NCBI GenBank assembly: GCA_937894725.1
Contig: CALAYL010000041.1
Span: 1-10,610, forward strand
Direction of reading: 5' to 3'
Length of the DNA: 10,610 nt
DNA from: an uncultured Bacteroidota bacterium
Lineage (GTDB): Bacteria > Bacteroidota > Bacteroidia > Chitinophagales > LD1
The notes below the pieces were generated by a model. That model ran no database searches and was not told where the DNA came from. It saw only the letters and a list, made by a program, of their open reading frames with translations. The position numbers and the translations under genes were made by a program. Below, piece after piece: positions 6,320 through 10,610 of this stretch. Within the stretch, counting starts at the first letter, position 1. The number at the start of each line of letters is the position of its first letter.

Positions 6320-7273
6320 ATGAAATTGAGTAAAGGAATATACGTTTTAGTGGGGGTGCTTTGTTTGGCCGTAGGTTTTGTATCAGCTCGTATCATCGAA
6401 TCTTTTAAGCCTAAGCCTGTGAATGTATTTGAAAAAACTGCTCTTGAAACGCAAGGTCTTGAAGTCAAAAAAATGCGCGATAGTATGCAAGTGATTTTTC
6501 CCCTCACAGTGGATGGTGATTTGTATTTTGCTGGAGAGCGAGTGCCGCTTGAGGATCCGGAAGTGAAGGAGAGATTGGACAGAGAATTGCAGGTAAATGC
6601 TTACTGGCAGTCGAACACGCTTTTGAGCATGAAATTGGCAAATCGATATTTTGATGAGATAGAAAAGATATTGATAGAAGAGGGTGTGCCCACCGATTTT
6701 AAATATTTGGCACTGATAGAATCGGGCTTTAGAGATGTCGTATCACCATCGGGTGCAGCTGGCTTTTGGCAGTTTATGCCTGCTACAGGCAAGCAGTATG
6801 GATTAGAGATAAATAGCGAAATAGATGAGCGCTTTCATGTAGAGAAATCGACTAGAGCAGCGTGTAAGTATTTGAAAGATGCCAAAAGTCAATTGGGCAA
6901 TTGGACCTTAGCAGCTGCTTCTTATAACTATGGTGTAAATGGTATTTTTAATCGCCTCTCTGATCAGCATAGCCAAGATTATTATGAACTTTTTTTAACG
7001 TCTGAAACCTCGCGCTACGTGTTTAGAATACTCGCCATGAAAATTATTTTTGCTAATCCAGACCGAGCCGGATTTTATATAGACCCCAAAGAATTGTACC
7101 AGCCATTTCAGTATAAGACAGTAACAGTAGATACGACAGTGGGCGATATGGCCAACTTTGCAAAACAGTTTGATTTGAAATATAAACATATAAAAGTACT
7201 CAACACCTGGCTCAGAACGGCTAGTTTGCCCAATAAGTCGAAAAAGGTATATGAAATAAAGATTTTGCAATAG
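6320..7273 (+). CDS. Lytic transglycosylase, MltD/Slt-like
   Basis: Cleaves the MurNAc-GlcNAc bond of peptidoglycan to leave 1,6-anhydro ends, acting in the periplasm. The N-terminal hydrophobic segment (about 7-22) is a signal peptide or membrane anchor. Cys15 is not in a convincing lipobox. The SLT domain spans roughly 100-245: catalytic E134 in ALIESGF, GAAGFWQFMP (145-154), AASYNYGVNG (199-208) and SETSRYVFRILAMK (228-241). The 267-315 region (VTVDTTVGDMANFAKQF... ending YEIKI) has the size and strand-helix-helix-strand pattern of a degenerate LysM-like module, as found at this place in MltD relatives. Its length of 317 residues matches the Bacteroidota family as I know it. The start at 6320 is supported by the signal segment beginning at once. 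The gene is monocistronic in appearance: yebC diverges upstream and a tRNA with its own promoter follows. Confidence 0.92.
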   Translation: MKLSKGIYVLVGVLCLAVGFVSARIIESFKPKPVNVFEKTALETQGLEVKKMRDSMQVIFPLTVDGDLYFAGERVPLEDPEVKERLDRELQVNAYWQSNTLLSMKLANRYFDEIEKILIEEGVPTDFKYLALIESGFRDVVSPSGAAGFWQFMPATGKQYGLEINSEIDERFHVEKSTRAACKYLKDAKSQLGNWTLAAASYNYGVNGIFNRLSDQHSQDYYELFLTSETSRYVFRILAMKIIFANPDRAGFYIDPKELYQPFQYKTVTVDTTVGDMANFAKQFDLKYKHIKVLNTWLRTASLPNKSKKVYEIKILQ

Positions 7274-7276
7274 TAT

Positions 7277-7306
7277 TTTGTTAGTTTGAATATTCGGTTA
7301 TATTTG
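7277..7306 (+). promoter_or_regulatory. tRNA-Phe promoter
   Basis: TTTG (7277-7280), an 18-base spacer and an exact TAnnTTTG box, TATATTTG (7299-7306), precede the tRNA by 14 bases. This is the best -33/-7 pair in the window. It gives a primary transcript with a leader of only a few bases for RNase P to remove. It starts just after the transglycosylase stop. Confidence 0.65.
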
Positions 7307-7320
7307 CATTCCAAATTTTT

Positions 7321-7393
7321 GGTTTGGTAGCTCAGTTGGTAGAGCAAAGGACTGAAAATCCTTGTGTCGGGGGTTCAATTCCCTCTCAAACCA
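7321..7393 (+). tRNA. tRNA-Phe (anticodon GAA)
   Basis: A full cloverleaf of 73 bases. The acceptor arm GGTTTGG pairs with TCAAACC with one G-T pair. The D arm is GCTC/GAGC. The anticodon stem AAGGA/TCCTT encloses CTGAAAA with anticodon GAA at 7354-7356. The T arm GGGGG/CCCTC encloses TTCAATT, and the discriminator is A73. The 3' CCA is not encoded (ACAA follows), so it must be added by the CCA-adding enzyme. The gene has its own promoter and terminator, so it is a single-gene unit. Confidence 0.97.
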
Positions 7394-7407
7394 CAACTTT
7401 CAAAACT

Positions 7408-7443
7408 AAGCCCTTGTATGTCAATGATGTACGAGGGTTTTTT
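7408..7443 (+). terminator. Rho-independent terminator of tRNA-Phe
   Basis: AAGCCCTTGTA (7408-7418) pairs with TACGAGGGTTT (7430-7440), with two G-U pairs, and the inner bases can extend the stem with wobbles. A run of six T (7438-7443) overlaps the right arm and follows it. The hairpin begins 15 bases after the tRNA and separates it from the fad operon. Confidence 0.8.
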
Positions 7444-7532
7444 GTTTCTAGGAAAAACTATGTGGGAAACTTTCAGTTGTTTTTGCTCCACTTTTAGCTC
7501 AACACCCTTTTTTTAATCAACGTTAATTTTTT

Positions 7533-7548
7533 TACCAAACGTTTGGTA
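7533..7548. promoter_or_regulatory. Perfect 16-bp palindrome, candidate fad operon operator
   Basis: TACCAAACGTTTGGTA is its own reverse complement and lies 61 bases upstream of the fadN start. Its TTTG (7542-7545) is the -33 box of the candidate promoter, so a bound protein should block RNA polymerase. Beta-oxidation genes are often controlled by TetR-type repressors (FadR of Bacillus, PsrA of Pseudomonas) that release DNA when they bind acyl-CoA. The CAAAC/GTTTG half sites recall PsrA sites, though without a spacer. The regulator gene is not in the window. Confidence 0.6.
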
Positions 7549-7573
7549 GATATAAAAAATGATTTTACTTTAG
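7542..7573 (+). promoter_or_regulatory. Candidate fadN-fadA operon promoter
   Basis: TTTG (7542-7545), a 20-base spacer and TACTTTAG (7566-7573) match TTTG / TAnnTTTG at all but one position. Transcription would start near 7580, about 30 bases before the ATG. The right half of the palindrome at 7533-7548 lies on the -33 box. Confidence 0.5.
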
Positions 7574-7609
7574 CTATCCTTAAAATATAAAAAACCTCAA
7601 TAATCAAAT

Positions 7610-10051
7610 ATGGAATCAACCTTAAAAGAACAAACTGCGGTAAGCGTAACGCCCGCAAAAAAACGACACATCAAGCATGTAACCGTACTGGGTGCAGGTG
7701 TGATGGGATCTAGAATTGCCCTACATTGTGCCAATGTGGGTCTTAAAGTTTTATTACTCGATATTGTGACTCCTGGACTATCTGAGGAGGATGCAAAAAA
7801 GCCAGCCAAGCGTAACCAAAAAGTAAACGATGAACTGGCTTTTGCTTTGAAAAGCAATCCATCGCCAGTGTATGATAAAGCGTTCGCAAATCTTATCACT
7901 ACAGGCAATCTCGAGGACAATATCAAAGAAATCAAAAATTCAGATTGGATTATTGAAGTAGTGGTGGAGCGATTGGACATCAAAAAAATAGTATTTGAAA
8001 ATGTAGAGAAATACCGCAAGCCGGGAACGCTCATTACATCTAATACCTCTGGTATCCCGATTCACTTAATGACAGAAGGCAGAAGCGAAGATTTCAAAGC
8101 TCATTTCTGTGGCTCTCACTTTTTCAATCCCCCTCGTTATCTACGTTTGTTAGAGATTATCCCTACTGCCTACACACATCCTGAGGTAGTAGATTTCTTG
8201 ATGAATTATGGCGATTTGTACCTAGGCAAACAAACCGTTTTGTGTAAAGATACCCCAGCATTTATCGCCAATAGGGTAGGTGTTTTCGGTATAGCAGCTA
8301 TCATCAAAACCATGATAGAGATGGACATGACTGTAGATGAAGTAGATGCTCTCACTGGTACTTTGATAGGAAAACCTAAATCAGCTACTTTCCGAACTAC
8401 CGATGTAGTGGGATTAGATACGATGATAAAAGTAATGCAAGGAGCATATGACAATCTACCCAATGACGAATACAGAGATGTACTCCAAGTGCCAGATTGG
8501 ATTTTGAAAATGAATGAAAACAAATGGTGGGGTGATAAATCAGGTCAAGGATTTAGTAAGAAGGAAAAAGGAGAAGGTGGCAAAAAAACGTTCTCTACCT
8601 TAGATTGGAAAACGCTGGAATATAAGCCAAGTGAGCGTCCAAAGTCGGCTACTATTGAAATCGGAAAAAATGTAGAAGACCTTAAACAGAGATTAGTAGC
8701 AGTTTCAAAATCGAAAGATAAGCATGGTGATTTTTTACGAAAAGTAAACTATTATATGTGTTCTTATGTATCACTTCGTATTCCAGAAATAGCAGACGAG
8801 CTGTACAAAATAGATGATGCTATGCGTGCTGGATTCCGTTGGGAAATAGGCCCATTTGAGCAATGGGATGCGGTAGGTGTGCAGACAATAGTTTCTGGCA
8901 TGAAAGAAGCTGGATTCAAATTGGCACCATGGGTAGATGAAATGTTGGCTGCGGGCCATGCTTCTTTCTATAAAGTAGAAAATGGCGTTCGTAAATATTA
9001 TGACATTCCATCTAAATCATACAAATCAATTCCAGGTCGTGAGTCATTGATTATCCTATCCGATCTTCAATCTTCACAAAAACCAGTTTGGAAAAATGCC
9101 GCTTGTCGTATCGATGATATGGGCGATGGCGTGTTGAACGTATCTTGGAATACAAAGATGAGCTCACTTGGTGGTGAAGTATTAGAGGCTATCAATAAAG
9201 GAATTGATATAGCTGAAAACGAGGGTTGGAAAGGTTTAGTGCTAGGTCATGAGGGAGAAAACTTTTCGGCTGGGGCAAACTTAGCTATGATTTTGATGAT
9301 GGCTATCGAAGAAGATTGGGATGAGTTGGACTATGCAATTCGCGCATTCCAGCACACTATGGTGCGTACTCGTTTTTCTTCTATACCTACAGTAGCGGCC
9401 ATCAAAAACTTAACTTTAGGTGGTGGTTGCGAAATGACCATGCATGTGGACTCAGCTGTGGCATCTGCCGAAACGTATATTGGTTTGGTAGAAGTTGGCG
9501 TAGGTTTGATTCCAGGTGGTGGTGGCACTAAAGAGTTTGCATTGCGTGCTTCGGATGCCTATTTTAATGGAGATCCACAGATACCTACTATCGCTGATAA
9601 ATTCCAAATGATAGCTACGGCAAAAGTGGCTACTTCGGCAGCAGAGGCATTTAACTATGGTATCTTAGATAAGAAAAAAGACATCATCGTACTCAACTCA
9701 GATCGACACATGGCCGTAGCCAAAGAGAGAGCATTGGAATTATACAATGCTGGTTATACGCAACCTGTAATGCGTGATGATGTAGAAGTGCTAGGGCGAA
9801 CAGGATTGGCCGCTTTATATGCAGGTGCTGCAGCCTTTAGAGTAGGCAATTATGCTTCAGAACATGATGAGAAAATAGCGCGCAAAATTGCTTATGTACT
9901 TTGTGGAGGAGATTTGACCTCTGCTACAAAAGTAACCGAGCAGTATCTTTTAGATCTAGAGCGTGAAGCATTCCTTTCATTGTGTGGAGAGAAGAAAACA
10001 TTGGAGCGTATCCAATCTATTTTGACAAAAGGTAAACCACTTAGAAACTAA
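7610..10051 (+). CDS. fadN: FadN-type 3-hydroxyacyl-CoA dehydrogenase / enoyl-CoA hydratase
   Basis: Bifunctional beta-oxidation enzyme that hydrates trans-2-enoyl-CoA and oxidises L-3-hydroxyacyl-CoA to 3-ketoacyl-CoA with NAD+. The dehydrogenase comes first: GAGVMG (28-33) with D51 after the second strand (NAD-type), NTSGIP (145-150), and catalytic H170 in SHFFNP (169-174). A C-terminal 3HCDH region follows (about 215-450). The crotonase domain comes last (about 495-700): ENFSAGANL (550-558, oxyanion loop), GGGCE with E608, and LVEVGVGLIPGGGG (626-639) with E628. Both catalytic glutamates are kept. This order is that of Bacillus FadN and the reverse of E. coli FadB, and 813 residues is normal for that class. 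The ATG at 7610 is the first in frame, and a charged 20-residue lead precedes the Rossmann strand. The downstream thiolase start completes the cycle. Expression is probably set by the palindrome on its promoter. Confidence 0.94.
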   Translation: MESTLKEQTAVSVTPAKKRHIKHVTVLGAGVMGSRIALHCANVGLKVLLLDIVTPGLSEEDAKKPAKRNQKVNDELAFALKSNPSPVYDKAFANLITTGNLEDNIKEIKNSDWIIEVVVERLDIKKIVFENVEKYRKPGTLITSNTSGIPIHLMTEGRSEDFKAHFCGSHFFNPPRYLRLLEIIPTAYTHPEVVDFLMNYGDLYLGKQTVLCKDTPAFIANRVGVFGIAAIIKTMIEMDMTVDEVDALTGTLIGKPKSATFRTTDVVGLDTMIKVMQGAYDNLPNDEYRDVLQVPDWILKMNENKWWGDKSGQGFSKKEKGEGGKKTFSTLDWKTLEYKPSERPKSATIEIGKNVEDLKQRLVAVSKSKDKHGDFLRKVNYYMCSYVSLRIPEIADELYKIDDAMRAGFRWEIGPFEQWDAVGVQTIVSGMKEAGFKLAPWVDEMLAAGHASFYKVENGVRKYYDIPSKSYKSIPGRESLIILSDLQSSQKPVWKNAACRIDDMGDGVLNVSWNTKMSSLGGEVLEAINKGIDIAENEGWKGLVLGHEGENFSAGANLAMILMMAIEEDWDELDYAIRAFQHTMVRTRFSSIPTVAAIKNLTLGGGCEMTMHVDSAVASAETYIGLVEVGVGLIPGGGGTKEFALRASDAYFNGDPQIPTIADKFQMIATAKVATSAAEAFNYGILDKKKDIIVLNSDRHMAVAKERALELYNAGYTQPVMRDDVEVLGRTGLAALYAGAAAFRVGNYASEHDEKIARKIAYVLCGGDLTSATKVTEQYLLDLEREAFLSLCGEKKTLERIQSILTKGKPLRN

Positions 10052-10063
10052 ACAGGAGGAGGC

Positions 10064-10084
10064 TGTAAGCCACAAGCTACAAGC
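10064..10084 (+). repeat. Left heptamer repeat array of the four-helix-bundle cassette
   Basis: Three 7-bp units, TGTAAGC, CACAAGC and TACAAGC, stand head to tail and fade into AAGAAGT at 10085-10091. They lie 12 bases after the fadN stop. Read inward, they align with the inverted right array at 10509-10532, and most differences between the two are transitions. Confidence 0.65.
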
Positions 10085-10111
10085 AAGAAGTTGAAAAAAT
10101 ATAAATATAAG

Positions 10112-10465
10112 ATGAGTAATTTTAAAGAACTTATAGTCTGGCAAAAAGCAAAAGGATTGGTAAAGGATATTTACGCTCTTTCTGTTGCTTTTCCAGCTAA
10201 TGAGAAATTTGGAATTACAAATCAACTACGTAGAGCAGCTGTTTCTATTGCTTGTAATATTTCTGAAGGTTGTGGACGTAGAACAGATGCTGATTTTGGC
10301 AGATTTTTAGACATGGCTGCTGGTTCTGCAATCGAGGTAGAAAATTTAATTTACTTAAGTTTTGATCTTGGTTCTATAAATGAGGGAGACCAAAATGACA
10401 TAGCAGTAAAGGTTACAGAAGTTCAGAAAATGATATTAGGATTAAATAATTCACTAAAAAAATAA
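10112..10465 (+). CDS. Four-helix-bundle protein, 23S rRNA intervening-sequence (S23/IVP) family
   Basis: Small protein of 117 residues with the full family pattern: FKELIVWQKAK (4-14) at the start, FPANEKFGITNQLRRAAVSIACNISEG (27-53) as the core, then GRRTDADFGRFLDMAAGSAIEVEN (55-78) and a final helix ending NNSLKK. Relatives are encoded in intervening sequences within 23S rRNA genes of Leptospira and Coxiella. The Avd protein of diversity-generating retroelements has the same fold, and many solo copies occur in Bacteroidota. Their job is unknown; a basic surface that binds nucleic acid has been proposed. No reverse transcriptase or template repeat is nearby. The ATG at 10112 gives the normal family N-terminus. 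The in-frame TTG at 10091 sits inside the repeat and would add seven lysine- and tyrosine-rich residues. The gene lacks a clear promoter of its own and is probably read from the fad promoter. Confidence 0.9.
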   Translation: MSNFKELIVWQKAKGLVKDIYALSVAFPANEKFGITNQLRRAAVSIACNISEGCGRRTDADFGRFLDMAAGSAIEVENLIYLSFDLGSINEGDQNDIAVKVTEVQKMILGLNNSLKK

Positions 10466-10474
10466 TTAAAAATA

Positions 10475-10489
10475 AATGCAATGTGCATT
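10475..10489. repeat. Inverted repeat after the four-helix-bundle gene
   Basis: AATGCA and TGCATT pair perfectly around ATG, nine bases past the stop codon. It lacks a following T-run, so it should not stop transcription into the thiolase gene. It may be a structural part of the cassette's right end. Confidence 0.4.
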
Positions 10490-10508
10490 GTCAATCGGTT
10501 TACTAAAA

Positions 10509-10532
10509 ACTTGCGACTTGCGACTTGCAACT
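10509..10532 (-). repeat. Right heptamer repeat array of the four-helix-bundle cassette
   Basis: ACTTGCG, ACTTGCG and ACTTGCA followed by ACT form just over three 7-bp units. On the other strand this reads as AGTNGCA units, the inverted partner of the AAGC-bearing units at 10064-10084. It ends 20 bases before the thiolase start codon. Confidence 0.7.
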
Positions 10533-10552
10533 AAAACCTAAAAGAAAAAAAT

Positions 10553-10610
10553 ATGGAAGCATACATCATTGCAGGCTCAAGAACTGCTATCGGAAAATCA
10601 AAAAGAGGTG
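10553..10610 (+). CDS. fadA: Acetyl-CoA acyltransferase (thiolase), 5' end only
   Basis: The 19 visible codons read MEAYIIAGSRTAIGKSKRG, the typical opening of a type II thiolase, where an R-T-A/P-I/F-G-K stretch follows the first strand. The gene runs off the window, so the catalytic Cys, His and Cys cannot be seen. Placed after fadN, it should be the 3-ketoacyl-CoA thiolase that releases acetyl-CoA and completes the beta-oxidation cycle. No promoter is evident in the 87 bases before it, so it probably depends on the fadN promoter through the four-helix-bundle cassette. Confidence 0.85.
   Translation, partial: MEAYIIAGSRTAIGKSKRG

Larger units (their letters stand above)
10064..10532 (+). 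mobile_element. Candidate cassette carrying a four-helix-bundle gene
   Basis: A single small ORF is bounded by inverted arrays of 7-bp period (10064-10091 and 10509-10532) and splits what would otherwise be a simple fadN-fadA pair. AACTAAA occurs just outside the left array (10046-10052, over the fadN stop) and again at the edge of the right one (10529-10535), a possible target duplication. No transposase is encoded, so movement would need a helper or would rest on the ORF itself. The insertion is inferred from layout and has not been shown by comparison with an empty site. Confidence 0.45.

Noticed and set aside
7597..8034. 145-codon frame antisense to the start of fadN
   Set aside because: It covers the conserved Rossmann region of fadN, whose reading frame is secure, and would also run into the fad promoter region.
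10091..10111. TTG start giving seven extra residues on the four-helix-bundle protein
   Set aside because: The codon is part of the heptamer array, the extension is lysine/tyrosine filler, and the family normally begins at the later ATG.
10064..10532. Diversity-generating retroelement with an Avd-like protein
   Set aside because: The fold matches Avd, but there is no reverse transcriptase, no template/variable repeat pair and no target gene in view.

Overview
The window looks like chromosomal DNA of a Bacteroidota (Bacteroidetes) bacterium. It is AT-rich and shows no Shine-Dalgarno sequences of note. Several genes have TAnnTTTG-type -7 boxes, some paired with a TTTG -33 box. The YebC, ProC, lytic transglycosylase and four-helix-bundle proteins have the sequence character typical of that phylum. 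A reductase resembling 3-ketodihydrosphingosine reductase fits its sphingolipid-making members. The exact lineage cannot be read from the sequence alone.

Layout: (1) 114-1925, minus: a large polytopic membrane protein with a soluble C-terminal domain, unnamed, GT-C-like. (2) 1926-2302: a 377-base gap holding a hairpin, the tail of a coiled-coil protein that has lost its 5' part, a 15-base palindrome, and a plausible promoter for thrC. (3) 2303-3589, plus: threonine synthase. It converges on (4) 3613-4413, minus, a KDSR-like short-chain reductase, which diverges from (5) 4493-5281, plus, proC. (6) 5282-5521: a strong 16-bp terminator hairpin, a second inverted repeat and a 32-bp tandem repeat. 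(7) 5522-6232, minus: a YebC-family translation factor, diverging from (8) 6320-7273, plus, a membrane-anchored or exported lytic transglycosylase. (9) 7321-7393: tRNA-Phe(GAA) with its own promoter and terminator. (10) 7533-10610: a fatty-acid beta-oxidation operon. It has a palindromic operator-like site on the promoter, a FadN-type hydroxyacyl-CoA dehydrogenase/enoyl-CoA hydratase, a small four-helix-bundle gene bounded by inverted 7-bp-period repeats, and the start of a thiolase.

Most genes are housekeeping: threonine and proline synthesis, translation, cell-wall turnover, and lipid synthesis and breakdown. The two most interesting places are the fad operon promoter, where a perfect 16-bp palindrome contains the -33 box, and the fadN-fadA junction. 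At that junction a 23S-intervening-sequence-type four-helix-bundle ORF appears to have been inserted as a discrete cassette. I found no CRISPR array, transposase, phage or defence gene.
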